Shown here: one piece after another, positions 1 through 9,411 of the stretch
How the letters are laid out: every line of letters begins with the position of its first letter
Numbering within the stretch: position 1 is the stretch's first letter
Assembly (NCBI GenBank): GCA_900550445.1
Contig: URSF01000003.1
Coordinates: forward strand, 1-64,000
Direction: 5' to 3'
Source: an uncultured Rhodospirillaceae bacterium
GTDB lineage: Bacteria > Pseudomonadota > Alphaproteobacteria > CAAGCB01 > CAG-977
Length of the DNA stretch: 64,000 nt
Made by a program: the position numbers and the translations under genes
Notes under the pieces: model-generated
Told to the model about the DNA's origin: nothing
Databases searched by the model: none
The model's input: only the letters and a program-made list of their open reading frames with translations

Positions 1-780
<780 letters not shown>

Positions 781-1053
781 ATTCTCTCTCTAAGCCAATC
801 CTGACGCACATTACTCATCTAGCGTTAAATACTCGCGTATTCGCTTACTTACTAAATTGACAGAGGTCTCTAAATACTAACTCTTTCAAACCCTGAACTC
901 TCTCGCCCAGAGCCCTACTCCCTCGTACTTCTTATACCTCGTCCAATGTACATCAACACTGACCATCAATATCAACAGCCACCGCCTGTACATCTCTTCT
1001 CTCTCAACTTCCTAACTCTGTCTAATAACTCTAAATCACGCTATCCAGCGCAA
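781..1053 (-). other. Pre-16S leader of the rRNA operon
   Basis: This is about 270 bases between the predicted transcription start and the 16S 5' end, with no credible ORF. It is AT-rich with scattered CTCT/GAGA tracts. By position it should hold the processing stem and antitermination signals. I could not identify a convincing boxA. Confidence 0.6.
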
Positions 1054-1059
1054 GAAACG

Positions 1060-1088
1060 TATATAAGGGCTCTCTATCCCTTTGTCAA
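1060..1088 (-). promoter_or_regulatory. Strong sigma-70-type promoter of the rRNA operon
   Basis: On the minus strand a perfect -35 TTGACA (1083-1088) is followed by a 17-base spacer and a -10 TATATA (1060-1065). This is the best match to consensus I saw in the window and it points into the 16S leader. It lies only about 35 bases downstream of the stop codon of the repressor-like gene on the same strand. Confidence 0.8.
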
Positions 1089-1123
1089 TAGACTTTTTAT
1101 TTTTTTCTCCGAATTTTTAAAAA

Positions 1124-1996
1124 TTATTTCATTTTATTGATCATTTCGATCAAACGGTTGATCGTTTTCATATCCGGACGGCCGTTTTTCACGATTTCAT
1201 CATACAAAAACAAGACCAGGTCGGCAAAATTTTCGGAATCTGTCCGTTCATACACGGGCTTGAGCGTTTCAAGACATTCTGCCAGAACGGATCTGTCAAT
1301 TGCGGATTCGGTGCCGACAGCCGATTCGGGCAGAGTGATCGGCAGAATATTTCCGACAGGCGCAATCATCGTAATGCAGTTTTTCAAACGCTTTTCCGTA
1401 AACAAACTCTGATATCCCGTTTCGTCGGGATCAAGCCAGCCGGATAAAGAAACGGAGTTTTCTTCTTCCGAATCGAAAATTTTAATCGTGGCCAAAGAAA
1501 TTTCTTTGCCTTTAACGAACGTTTTTGTTCTGACCAGCGCCGGTTTTCCGATTTCAACGGGGCGATTCGGATAGATAATGCAGACATTCCCGTCAGAAAT
1601 ACCGGCCGGAATCATTGACTTCCCGCGGCATAAAACGGCAAAAGCATTTTCTTCCGCCATAAATGACGGCAGCAAAATATGGCCGGTCAAATCCGATTCG
1701 TTAAACCAGCCTTGAGCTATTCCGCAGTTAGCCAGACCGATCAACGGCAACGGGGCAAACGAAAAATCAGACGAATCCGATTCGCCGGATCCTAACAAAA
1801 GCCAATCCAGAGAAACATTGCACCGCTGTGCAATACGGCACAGATGGTCATGTTTCGGAATATCGTAATTATTCCATATTCTGGCAAATGTTGCGCTGGG
1901 TATTCCCATACGTTTTGCCCAGCGAAAAGGCTCTTCCGTTCCGATGAGTAAAGCTAAACGTTGATGAAAAGCTTCATTTTTTGTTGTGCTGTTCAT
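1124..1996 (-). CDS. CI/LexA-like transcriptional repressor (HTH plus S24-like domain)
   Basis: This 290-residue protein has an N-terminal helix-turn-helix of the XRE/CI type (roughly residues 10-70, including WAKRMGIPSATFARIW and CNVSLDWLLLG). A central domain resembles peptidase S24 of phage CI and LexA repressors: CRGKSMIPAGISDGN carries the expected Ser-Met and Asp-Gly, and a possible general-base Lys follows in the VRTKTFVKGKE to LATIKIF stretch. The usual Ala-Gly cleavage site is not obvious (LANCGIAQGW), so self-cleavage is uncertain. An extra C-terminal helical part (about 230-290) is unlike LexA. It is monocistronic, with inverted repeats just upstream that could be its operators, and it sits directly upstream of the rRNA promoter. 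It is probably a stress- or phage-derived regulator; its targets are unknown. Confidence 0.75.
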   Translation of the reverse strand: MNSTTKNEAFHQRLALLIGTEEPFRWAKRMGIPSATFARIWNNYDIPKHDHLCRIAQRCNVSLDWLLLGSGESDSSDFSFAPLPLIGLANCGIAQGWFNESDLTGHILLPSFMAEENAFAVLCRGKSMIPAGISDGNVCIIYPNRPVEIGKPALVRTKTFVKGKEISLATIKIFDSEEENSVSLSGWLDPDETGYQSLFTEKRLKNCITMIAPVGNILPITLPESAVGTESAIDRSVLAECLETLKPVYERTDSENFADLVLFLYDEIVKNGRPDMKTINRLIEMINKMK

Positions 1997-2048
1997 ATCT
2001 TCTGCTCTCCGAAAAAAGGCCTAAAATCTTCCAAAAGCAGAAAATATT

Positions 2049-2089
2049 TCCGAAAACGAACTTTTTATTTGAAAATTTCCGTTTTCGGA
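2049..2089. promoter_or_regulatory. Inverted repeat upstream of the repressor gene (candidate operator)
   Basis: The arms TCCGAAAACG (2049-2058) and CGTTTTCGGA (2080-2089) are perfect complements 21 bases apart, about 55-95 bases upstream of the repressor start. A further half-site-like CCGAAAA lies near 2009. The position fits autoregulation by the adjacent CI-like protein, but no binding evidence exists. Confidence 0.45.
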
Positions 2090-2101
2090 GTTATTCTTTC
2101 A

Positions 2102-2162
2102 GGTATAACAAAAAGGACTTTTACAGAAAGCCCGACAGCCTCTGGAAAAGTTATGTTATACC
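2102..2162. repeat. Inverted repeat GGTATAAC / GTTATACC
   Basis: The arms at 2102-2109 and 2155-2162 are perfect 8-base complements separated by 45 bases. They lie in the non-coding stretch between the repressor gene and the terminator at 2238. They could be protein-binding half-sites or the edges of an RNA fold; the arms are short enough that chance is possible. Confidence 0.3.
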
Positions 2163-2169
2163 GCTCGTT

Positions 2170-2214
2170 CGGTTTGACAGACGAATCTTCTGCATAGTAT
2201 CTGCTGTCAAACCG
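2170..2214. repeat. 11-base inverted repeat CGGTTTGACAG / CTGTCAAACCG
   Basis: A perfect 11-base inverted repeat has arms at 2170-2180 and 2204-2214. Each arm contains TTGACA in opposite orientation, so it could be a pair of divergent -35 elements, an operator, or a hairpin. No gene starts immediately next to it other than the repressor some 170 bases away. Confidence 0.4.
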
Positions 2215-2237
2215 GGACAAGAAGATTAGGCCTTCTA

Positions 2238-2280
2238 AAAAACCCGAACTTAAACTGGTTATTTAAGTTCGGGTCTATTT
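2238..2280 (-). terminator. Rho-independent terminator of the fliL-to-2299 operon
   Basis: A 13-base stem (ACCCGAACTTAAA with its complement, 7-base loop) is followed on the minus strand by a T run. It lies just past the stop of the last gene of the leftward flagellar operon. Confidence 0.8.
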
Positions 2281-2298
2281 TATAGATTTTTTCATTTT

Positions 2299-2817
2299 TT
2301 AGAACTGTTTTTCATCATCTGCCTTTTTTTTCGCCTTTCCAAAAACCTTTTGAAAAACAGTTTGAACACCTGATTTCAGGACTATCAAAAGCTTTTTAAA
2401 GAACAGACCGAGTGACTTGCCGGCGACCTTAAACAGCTTTACCAGCAGGTATTCAAGTATCATGGGCGAAAACATAATTAATATGTATTTAGCCAGCGAC
2501 CAGGCCGTGTAATCAAAAAAGAAAGAAAGAAAAACCCCGAAACATACGCCGATACAGTAACGCAGTTTTTTATCAAAAAACAAAAAAGGAATCAGATTAA
2601 CTACAAACAAAAACAAAAAAGTACAAAACAACAGAATCGCCGTTTCCTGGCCGATAAAAGAAAAAACAGCGGCAATCACATTTTTAACACTGACGAACAG
2701 ATCTCTGATTTCCAGCATATCCTGATTAAATTTGTCAACGGAATCGGTAAAACCGTGATATTTTTCCTGCAGCGTATCCATAGCTTGCATCATATTATCA
2801 CGAAAAGCTTCAAACAT
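2299..2817 (-). CDS. Hypothetical membrane protein at the end of the flagellar operon
   Basis: This 172-residue protein is not recognised. The N-terminal 45 residues are amphipathic and possibly coiled-coil. Three or four hydrophobic segments follow (about 48-70, 72-100 and 102-125), then a basic Lys-rich tail. It begins about 10 bases after the stop of the 997-residue TPR-like protein and precedes a terminator, so it is the last cistron of the fliL operon. Context suggests a role in motility or the cell envelope, but the sequence itself shows only an inner-membrane protein. Confidence 0.65.
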   Translation of the reverse strand: MFEAFRDNMMQAMDTLQEKYHGFTDSVDKFNQDMLEIRDLFVSVKNVIAAVFSFIGQETAILLFCTFLFLFVVNLIPFLFFDKKLRYCIGVCFGVFLSFFFDYTAWSLAKYILIMFSPMILEYLLVKLFKVAGKSLGLFFKKLLIVLKSGVQTVFQKVFGKAKKKADDEKQF

Positions 2818-2826
2818 ATGCGGCTC

Positions 2827-5820
2827 CTATTGAACGGTTTCGCTTAACCCTTTGGTTTTAATCAGATTCGTATACTCTTTGGCAAAAGAATGAAAACTTT
2901 CCGCCGATTCAACTTCTTTAGCGACCTGATGATAGTCCAGCAGCCCCTGCTGAGGTGTTTTTGTAATAAAATCAAATGCCTGAGCCAGAGTCGTTTTTTC
3001 CATATACGGCATAAAGTTTTCCCGCAGCCGCATAACGACTTTCGGCCGGCCGGCCAGCCGCAGCGCCGCGGCCCAATCCAAAACGCGCTGAGCTTCCTGT
3101 TGTGTCAAAGGAACATTCGGCTGCGGGCGGGCGATCAATAATTTCAAAGCATCGGCTGCTTTATCCCACATCTGTGCCTGCCAGAAAATTTCGGCGCGCA
3201 GCATTTTAGCTTCTTCCGAATTATCGTTTTCCAGCAATTCCGCGGCTTCATCTGTTTTTTTCAAATCCGCCAGAGCTTTAGCTTTAATATAACGCCGCTG
3301 CTTTTGAAGCTTATCCGAAAAGCGGCTGTTTTCACTGATTTTCAAAGCTTTCAAAGCCTTATCCGGTTCTTTATTCAGTAAACGCACCAAAGCCAAACGC
3401 GTTGAAATCAAGCCGCGCTCTTTACTGCCGATCGGTTGACGAATTTGATCGTCCAGCAGATCCGCGGCACGGTCCAGCAAATCGATAGAAACCAACCGAT
3501 CCGCCAAACGACGCACGATTTGCGCCCCTTTTTCGCCGGCAGGCGTCAAATCTTTGAATTCGTCGTATAAAGCAATCGCCTTTACCGGAGACAAAACATT
3601 TTCATTTTCATTCAAATAAAGATTCTGGAAAATATCTTCCATCAGTTTTTGGATATTTTTGCTTTCCGGCAGACCTTCGAAACGAATCTGCATATCTTTT
3701 AAAATATGCAGAACCTGCGAAAAATTCTTTTGATCCTGATAAGCGGCCACCAGCATGGTCATCAGATTGTATTCAAATTCACCGCCGCGCCAGGCATACG
3801 ACAACCGTTCCAACTCTTCGATTCGTTCTTGCGGCGTGATTGCGTTCGCGCGCGTATCCATGCGCACTTTTTCCAATCCGCCCATAGCGCGGAAATAAAA
3901 ATCGGTTCCTTCGGCCAGCTGTTTCATTTCGCTGCGGGCCAAAGTATACATACCGGTCGTTTCCTGCCACAAAGCATGATAAAAAGTAATTTCGTTATTT
4001 TCGGATTCGGAATTCTGTGAATTATAAGCGGCTTCCATAAAATTCTGGATAGAAAATTCGTCGCCCCCGGCAACGGCGGCATGCAGCCCGGCCAGAGCCA
4101 GCCGCGTTTTTATCGGATACGGATACGCTTGCAGAATCGCCATATTATCTTTCATCGTCTGCAGATAGATTTCCGGCGTGCGCGAAGAAGCAGCCAGCGT
4201 CGCCGCGCGCCAGTAATCTGAAGCCATATCATCTTTTAATAACGGCGAAGACAAATCTTTTATCGCCTCATCATAGCGCATCAGCATAAAATTAATGGCC
4301 CCGCGCAAAGCAATCAGCCCCGGCAGCTTTGCCAAAGCCGGATTATCGGCGGCAATCACGCGGACAATACTCATCGCTTCGGGATACATGCCGTTCGCAA
4401 AGTAATAACGCGCCAGAATCAGACGTTGAACGTCTTTATCTTTTTTATCGGCTTTCAGGACATTATCCTGCAAAATTTTTAAATTTTTCAAATAATTTCC
4501 GGGATCGTTCGAGGACCACGCGGCCACGTCGAGAATTTGGGACAAGGGATCGGCATTAATTTTCGATTTAGCCAAAAAAGACAGAATATCTTCCGATGAA
4601 AAACGCATGCCGCCCTCCGGGCCGCGGACTTCAATCCCCGATGTCGAAGCATAAACGTTCAAATCTTCAATATTAGGAATAATGACCATGCCCTGCGCCG
4701 TTTGCAAAAATCCGGCATCTACGAACGAACGCGGATTGGGCACGCCTTTGCCCAGCGAAAAAATCGGCACGATATACATCAGGTCGCCGACTTCCGGATC
4801 AATCAGAGGAATAACCTGCGGCGATTCGTCCAAAGGAACAAAAATCCGCGCGCCGAAAGGCGTTTTACGCTGTAAAATCAAATCAACCGATTGTTTCGGC
4901 CGGATCGGCTGATACATCAGATCGACGACCCACAACAACCCTTCCCGGCGCAGACTGGGATTATATCCCTTTTCCGTCACCAGACGGAAAATCGTCGCAT
5001 GAGAATGCGGCACCTGAATCATCTCATGAATGATGTCTTTGTATAATTCACGTTCCAGACTGAAATCAAAATCGCCCTTCCGGTCAAAAACGATCCACAC
5101 ATAACCGTCACGACGAAACGCGGCGACGGCCGTCATACGGTTCCAGGGAAAACTGAGCGTCGCCGCGCGATACCCCGACACATCTTCCTGCTGTACTTCC
5201 TTTTTCTGGCCTGTTCGGTTTTCAAAAATCTGCGGGCTGGATAAGTTTAGGGAAATATTTGTCTGCGATTCCGTATAAGGAATTTTGGATAAATCAATTT
5301 CCTGTGCAGGAACGGCTTTGTTTTCATTATCAATATCGTCAATAATTTCCTGTTCGGCAGCAATCGGCCGTTCTGCCGGCAAAACAGACGGAACGACGTT
5401 TTTTCCCTGTGATTTTTCGGGCGGCCGGTCCGGCTGTTTTTCCTTTTCCCGCAGCACAACAAAAATATCACGGCCGTCCTTTCGGGCAAAAGCGCTGCCG
5501 TCTTTCGGCAAAACGACAGAAAAAATCAACTGCCCGTTTTTTTGCGTCAACTCCATTTGGCGCCATTGCGCCGGCAGAGCGGTCAATATTTGTTTTAACC
5601 GGCCGGCCGGAACGGAAGACTGAGTTAAAAATGTCAAAGAATACCGCCCCGCGTCAGTATTTTCGGAAAAATCGACCGCGCCGCCCCAGGAAAACTGCAG
5701 CCGTGTTTCATGTTCGCGCTGCACAACCGACAGACGGGGCGCCGGCGGAACTGCCGCGGAAACCTGTACGGCAAACAGCCATACCCACATAAACGCCGCG
5801 ATTTTTTTCAGTCTGCCCAT
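2827..5820 (-). CDS. Large exported TPR-like protein in the flagellar motor operon
   Basis: This 997-residue protein has a clear signal peptide (MGRLKKIAAFMWVWLFAVQVSAA, cleavage near residue 23). Residues about 25-420 are beta-rich with a Pro/Lys-rich linker near 130-190. Residues about 430-960 are almost entirely helical with degenerate tetratricopeptide-like repeats (for example RLILARYYFANGMYPEAMSI and a further repeat near residue 850). Alphaproteobacteria often carry a large TPR protein next to fliL-fliM-motE-cheY, and this fits that position. The likely location is the periplasm; a role as a motor-associated scaffold is inference. It starts about 20 bases downstream of the CheY-like gene. 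Confidence 0.7.
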   Translation of the reverse strand: MGRLKKIAAFMWVWLFAVQVSAAVPPAPRLSVVQREHETRLQFSWGGAVDFSENTDAGRYSLTFLTQSSVPAGRLKQILTALPAQWRQMELTQKNGQLIFSVVLPKDGSAFARKDGRDIFVVLREKEKQPDRPPEKSQGKNVVPSVLPAERPIAAEQEIIDDIDNENKAVPAQEIDLSKIPYTESQTNISLNLSSPQIFENRTGQKKEVQQEDVSGYRAATLSFPWNRMTAVAAFRRDGYVWIVFDRKGDFDFSLERELYKDIIHEMIQVPHSHATIFRLVTEKGYNPSLRREGLLWVVDLMYQPIRPKQSVDLILQRKTPFGARIFVPLDESPQVIPLIDPEVGDLMYIVPIFSLGKGVPNPRSFVDAGFLQTAQGMVIIPNIEDLNVYASTSGIEVRGPEGGMRFSSEDILSFLAKSKINADPLSQILDVAAWSSNDPGNYLKNLKILQDNVLKADKKDKDVQRLILARYYFANGMYPEAMSIVRVIAADNPALAKLPGLIALRGAINFMLMRYDEAIKDLSSPLLKDDMASDYWRAATLAASSRTPEIYLQTMKDNMAILQAYPYPIKTRLALAGLHAAVAGGDEFSIQNFMEAAYNSQNSESENNEITFYHALWQETTGMYTLARSEMKQLAEGTDFYFRAMGGLEKVRMDTRANAITPQERIEELERLSYAWRGGEFEYNLMTMLVAAYQDQKNFSQVLHILKDMQIRFEGLPESKNIQKLMEDIFQNLYLNENENVLSPVKAIALYDEFKDLTPAGEKGAQIVRRLADRLVSIDLLDRAADLLDDQIRQPIGSKERGLISTRLALVRLLNKEPDKALKALKISENSRFSDKLQKQRRYIKAKALADLKKTDEAAELLENDNSEEAKMLRAEIFWQAQMWDKAADALKLLIARPQPNVPLTQQEAQRVLDWAAALRLAGRPKVVMRLRENFMPYMEKTTLAQAFDFITKTPQQGLLDYHQVAKEVESAESFHSFAKEYTNLIKTKGLSETVQ

Positions 5821-5841
5821 TTCCCGTCCGATCCCGCTTTA

Positions 5842-6228
5842 TTAAAAAGAACCGAACAAAGTCGTCATTCTTTTTCTTAACGTCGCTTTAGTAAAAGGTT
5901 TGGCAATAAAATCCGCCGCGCCGGCATTACGCATAACGTCGGTTAATTCCTCATTGCTTTCGGCGCTGACGACGACAAACGGCGTATCTTTCAGTTTTTC
6001 GTTGCCGCGCATTGTTTTTAAGAAATCCTCGCCGGACATCGGTCCGGTCCGCCAATCAAAAATAACCAGCCCGCAAGTCTGCTTTTGTAAAATATCCAAA
6101 GCTTCGTCCGTTGTAGCGGCCTCTATTGTATTCAAAAAGCCCAGTTGATTGAACAAATTGCGAATGACGCCGCGCATTGTTTGATAATCATCAACAATCA
6201 GCACACAAATTCCTTTATCCACAGCCAT
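5842..6228 (-). CDS. CheY-like single-domain response regulator
   Basis: This 128-residue receiver domain without an output domain has the acidic pair in VLIVDDYQTMR, the phospho-acceptor Asp in LVIFDWRTGPMSGEDFL, the Ser switch residue in FVVVSAES and the conserved Lys in DFIAKPFTK. The start is taken at ATG 6228 because GAGGAT lies six bases upstream; the in-frame ATG at 6240 would overlap that Shine-Dalgarno. It lies in the fliL-fliM-motE operon, so it probably binds the FliM/FliN switch or another motor component. No cognate kinase is in the window. Confidence 0.88.
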   Translation of the reverse strand: MAVDKGICVLIVDDYQTMRGVIRNLFNQLGFLNTIEAATTDEALDILQKQTCGLVIFDWRTGPMSGEDFLKTMRGNEKLKDTPFVVVSAESNEELTDVMRNAGAADFIAKPFTKATLRKRMTTLFGSF

Positions 6229-6310
6229 TTTTATCCTCATTTTGGCAATACGACAAGGCAGTTTAATTTATATTAAGTGTTTATAAAAGCCCTTTTAATT
6301 AAAAAGGCTT

Positions 6311-7072
6311 TTATTTTTTCTGTTCCATGTCGGGGCCGTCGTATCCGGGCAGCGCTCTTTTATTTGCCAGTTCGGACGTCAGCGCGTTTGCTTTGGCCGA
6401 ATCCATCAATGCCAGAATCGGCGCCGCCTTTGATTCTTTCATCTGTTCAAAAACGCGCACCAGCAAAGGCATTTCCATATCGTTAAACAAACGGGCCGCT
6501 TCTTTGGGTTTCATGGTTGAATAAATTTTGACCAGATTATTCAGCCGATCACGTTCTTTTTCATCATAAACGCCGATCAGATCTTTAATAGAAGCTTCCA
6601 GTTCTTTTAATTTGGCGATTTTTACATCTATCTGCGCTTCGGCGGCTTTTAAAACGCCGGCCTTTTGTTCGATGCTGCGTTCCCGGATATCCAGTTCTTC
6701 GCGTCGTTGAGCCAATTTCTGCAGGATTTCCAGTTCGGATTGTGAAAAGCTTTTACCGGATTCTTTGTTTTCCGGCTGCTGAGTTCTGTTTTTTTCCGCG
6801 TCGGAAACGGCCTGCGTGATTTTAGAAGATAAAGACCCCGCTTTTGCTTCGGCAGCCATAGCCGACGACTGCGCCTGAACGGGCGTTACGGCGACAGCAG
6901 ACTGTTCGCCGGCGGATTGAGGCAGAACCAAATTCCGCCAGACCACCCCGACACGCACGGACAGCATCAGAACACAGAAAAAAATAACCAAAGGCAGCAG
7001 CCTGAACCGGGCGGCGCGCGATTTTTTTGTTTTTTCCCTGCGCACGGAAGCGGAAGTTTTCATTTCAGCCAT
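6311..7072 (-). CDS. motE: MotE-like flagellar motor protein
   Basis: This protein of about 253 residues has a basic cytoplasmic N-terminus, one membrane anchor (LLPLVIFFCVLMLSVRVGVVW, about residues 26-46), a low-complexity linker, and a long periplasmic coiled coil (about 110-165, rich in Glu, Lys and Leu). The C-terminus resembles the MgtE-N/FliG-middle fold (LVKIYSTMKPKEAARLFNDM, then a motif ending ILALMDSAKANALTSEL). This is the architecture of MotE, a chaperone-like partner of MotC in alphaproteobacteria. ATG 7072 is preferred over the adjacent GTG at 7075 because GGAG is better spaced. The gene follows the DUF6468 gene by 11 bases. Confidence 0.78.
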   Translation of the reverse strand: MAEMKTSASVRREKTKKSRAARFRLLPLVIFFCVLMLSVRVGVVWRNLVLPQSAGEQSAVAVTPVQAQSSAMAAEAKAGSLSSKITQAVSDAEKNRTQQPENKESGKSFSQSELEILQKLAQRREELDIRERSIEQKAGVLKAAEAQIDVKIAKLKELEASIKDLIGVYDEKERDRLNNLVKIYSTMKPKEAARLFNDMEMPLLVRVFEQMKESKAAPILALMDSAKANALTSELANKRALPGYDGPDMEQKK

Positions 7073-7083
7073 CACCGGTACTC

Positions 7084-7689
7084 CTAACGCATGGACTGCA
7101 AAGCTTTAAGCAGCTCCCGTTCCGCTTCCGACCGGTCGGCGCCGATCTCTTCTTCCGGAACGGGAACAAAAGCTTTTTTGGTTGTTTTCGGCGCTTTTGG
7201 TCCTTCGACATCGCGTAAAATATCCTGCGCCGCAGAAACCGCCGATGAAATCAGGTCTTCCGGATTTTCGGCCAGCACCCGTTTCTTTTTCGGTTTGGCT
7301 GCAAAAGGCGAAGCCGCCTTTGCTTCTTCGGCCGGATTGATCAGATTGTCAGCCGGACGGCCTGCCGAAGGAACCGCGCGCATCGAATCTTCCAGCCGCT
7401 GGACAATCGTATCGGCCCGTTCGATCATAAAAGCCATATCGTCACGCAAAGTCTGCGCTTTTTGTATCTGTTCGCGCAGCAAACCGCCGGCGCTGTCCGC
7501 GGCCTGCTTTAATCTGGGAATACCGGATTCCGCCCGTGTTGTCGCATCGTTAAACGCTTCGATCAACCGTCCCAGATCCGCCCGGCTGTTGCGCAGAACT
7601 TCCAGACGTTTGTTCAAAATAATCGCGAAAATAATCGTCGGCACCAAAAGACAGATCACGACAATATTGATAAAAAGTTCGACTGACAT
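7084..7689 (-). CDS. DUF6468-type membrane-anchored protein
   Basis: This 201-residue protein has an N-terminal membrane helix (about residues 4-25), a helical region (LEVLRNSRADLGRLIEAF, DATTRAESGIPRLKQAADS) predicted to be coiled-coil, and a low-complexity Ala/Lys-rich C-terminal half. This layout and its place between fliM and motE match the alphaproteobacterial DUF6468 family found in flagellar clusters. Its molecular role is not established; a motor-associated inner-membrane protein is likely. Confidence 0.72.
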   Translation of the reverse strand: MSVELFINIVVICLLVPTIIFAIILNKRLEVLRNSRADLGRLIEAFNDATTRAESGIPRLKQAADSAGGLLREQIQKAQTLRDDMAFMIERADTIVQRLEDSMRAVPSAGRPADNLINPAEEAKAASPFAAKPKKKRVLAENPEDLISSAVSAAQDILRDVEGPKAPKTTKKAFVPVPEEEIGADRSEAERELLKALQSMR

Positions 7690-7694
7690 GAGCT

Positions 7695-8741
7695 TTAATC
7701 CTTCTGCCGTTTAATTTTATCTTCGATCTGAACGGCGATATGATCACCCTTGCGCCCCATGCGCCCGTAAAACATCGGAATGTCGCCGCAGACCATTTCC
7801 ACTTCGGAATCAGGCGTCGCGTTTAACAGCAGACGCGTTCCGACTTTCCATTTCAACACTTGTTTCAACGACGTCATATGTCTGTCCAAAACGGCCAGCA
7901 GATCAATTTCGCTGACCCACAACGCTTCGGCCAGATGGTTTTCCCAAATACTGTCGCGGCCGAATTTTTCCCCCATAAATCCCTGCAGCAACAATTCGCG
8001 CACCGGTTCCAGCATGGCGTACGGCAGCAACAGTTCAATCCTGCCGCCCCGGTCTTCCATGTCAATTCTGAATTTGGCGACGACGGCCGCGTTTGACGGA
8101 CGTGAAATCATGGCAAAGCGTGGATTTGTTTCCAAACGGTCGAACCGGAATGTCACCGGCGACAGCGGATCAAAAGCCGCCGACAGATCCGACAAAACCA
8201 GATGCAGCATTTTTTCGATCAGATTACGTTCGATCAGCGTATACGGTCTGCCGTCCAGACGCATTGCCGCCGTTCCCCGCCGGCCGCCCAGCAACACGTC
8301 AACCATCGTATAAATCAGGGACGAATCGATTGTCATTAAACCGAAATTATCCCATTCTTCGGCTTTAAACACAGACATCATGGACGGCTGCGCGACGGCG
8401 TCCAGATAATCGCCGAAACGCATGGTGTCTATTCCTTCCAGCGTAATTTCAATGTTAAACTGAGTAAAATTACGCAAAGTCGTTGACATCAAACGCACCA
8501 GCCGGTCGAAAACGATTTCCAGCATCGGCAGACGTTCATAAGAAACCGTAGACGTATTTAACAGCGCCTGAACACCCGTTTGTTCGTCGTGTTCAATCCC
8601 GTTATTCAGCAGGCTGTCAATTTCGTCCTGATTTAAAATCTGGGAAACGTCCTGCCTGTCCTGAGCAAACCCGTCAGAATTTACAGACATTCCCGTCTGC
8701 ATTTGTTCAGTCGTCAGGTTGTTTTGCCTGTCTTGTGCCAT
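7695..8741 (-). CDS. fliM: Flagellar motor switch protein FliM
   Basis: This 348-residue protein of the C-ring has an N-terminal CheY-binding segment containing LNQDEIDSLL (about residues 35-45), a middle CheC-like domain (about 60-250: SLIYTMVDVLLGGRRG, RPYTLIERNLIEKML) and a C-terminal SpoA/FliN-like domain (about 270-345: KVGTRLLLNATPDSEVEMVC, FYGRMGRKGDHIAVQI). The length is normal for the family. It binds phospho-CheY and sets rotation direction. The gene sits nine bases after fliL, with the DUF6468 and motE genes behind it. Confidence 0.95.
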   Translation of the reverse strand: MAQDRQNNLTTEQMQTGMSVNSDGFAQDRQDVSQILNQDEIDSLLNNGIEHDEQTGVQALLNTSTVSYERLPMLEIVFDRLVRLMSTTLRNFTQFNIEITLEGIDTMRFGDYLDAVAQPSMMSVFKAEEWDNFGLMTIDSSLIYTMVDVLLGGRRGTAAMRLDGRPYTLIERNLIEKMLHLVLSDLSAAFDPLSPVTFRFDRLETNPRFAMISRPSNAAVVAKFRIDMEDRGGRIELLLPYAMLEPVRELLLQGFMGEKFGRDSIWENHLAEALWVSEIDLLAVLDRHMTSLKQVLKWKVGTRLLLNATPDSEVEMVCGDIPMFYGRMGRKGDHIAVQIEDKIKRQKD

Positions 8742-8750
8742 GCGGTCCTC

Positions 8751-9287
8751 TTATTGAATCAAAATTTCTTTAAACAGCACGTCGTTTACTTTTACCGGCG
8801 CCAGAATACGGTTCAGCCGGCCCTGAATTTCTTCTTTCAGCCGGTAAGTCCCGACAGATCCCTGCAATTCTTCCAACCGCATTTCCCGCAGATAAAACTG
8901 CAGACTGTCGATAATGCGCGGCAGCATTTTTTCCGCCTGTCCGGCATCGGCGGCGGAATTCATTTCCAGCGCCACTTTGATTTTAAAATAAATCGGTTTC
9001 TGTCCCGGCCGGGCGGATAAGTTGACCAAAATTTCAGGAACGTCAAAAAAAACGGTCGACAGATTAGCCTGTTCTTCCGGCGCCGCCTCTCCTTCTTGCG
9101 TTGCAGTTGTCGGCATGGTCAGAAAAGAATCGGCAATCCCCGAAAAATAAAGTCCGATAACCGATCCGATAACCAGAAAAATCGGCAAAAGCAGCAGCAA
9201 TATTTTCTTTTTCGGCGCGGTATTTGATGACGAACGTTCGGTTTCGTCTTCCGTTTCAGAAAGTTGTTCATCAATTTCCGCAGCCAT
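8751..9287 (-). CDS. fliL: Flagellar basal-body-associated protein FliL
   Basis: This protein of about 178 residues has a short acidic cytoplasmic N-terminus, one membrane helix (LLLLLPIFLVIGSVIGLYFSG, about 33-53), and a periplasmic stomatin-like FliL domain (about 85-178: FFDVPEILVNLSARPGQ, ending VNDVLFKEILIQ). The start is placed at ATG 9287, with GGGGAT upstream; the frame stays open for 90 more codons, but that stretch is non-coding in character and runs into the divergent promoter region. FliL surrounds the stator and supports torque. It is the first gene of the leftward motor operon. Confidence 0.92.
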   Translation of the reverse strand: MAAEIDEQLSETEDETERSSSNTAPKKKILLLLLPIFLVIGSVIGLYFSGIADSFLTMPTTATQEGEAAPEEQANLSTVFFDVPEILVNLSARPGQKPIYFKIKVALEMNSAADAGQAEKMLPRIIDSLQFYLREMRLEELQGSVGTYRLKEEIQGRLNRILAPVKVNDVLFKEILIQ

Positions 9288-9411
9288 TTCAAATCCCCAT
9301 ATTAAATTTCCGTAATTATGTTTGTTATACGCTGTTTTAGTTAATAACAGGTTATAAGCGAAAATAATTTTTACAGTCTTTTTTTTCAAGAAAAACCCTA
9401 AAAATAAAAAT

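Noticed and set aside
1961..2229. Two overlapping plus-strand ORFs of 78 and 82 residues upstream of the repressor
   Set aside because: No RBS, no recognisable product, and they cross the inverted repeats; better explained as regulatory DNA.
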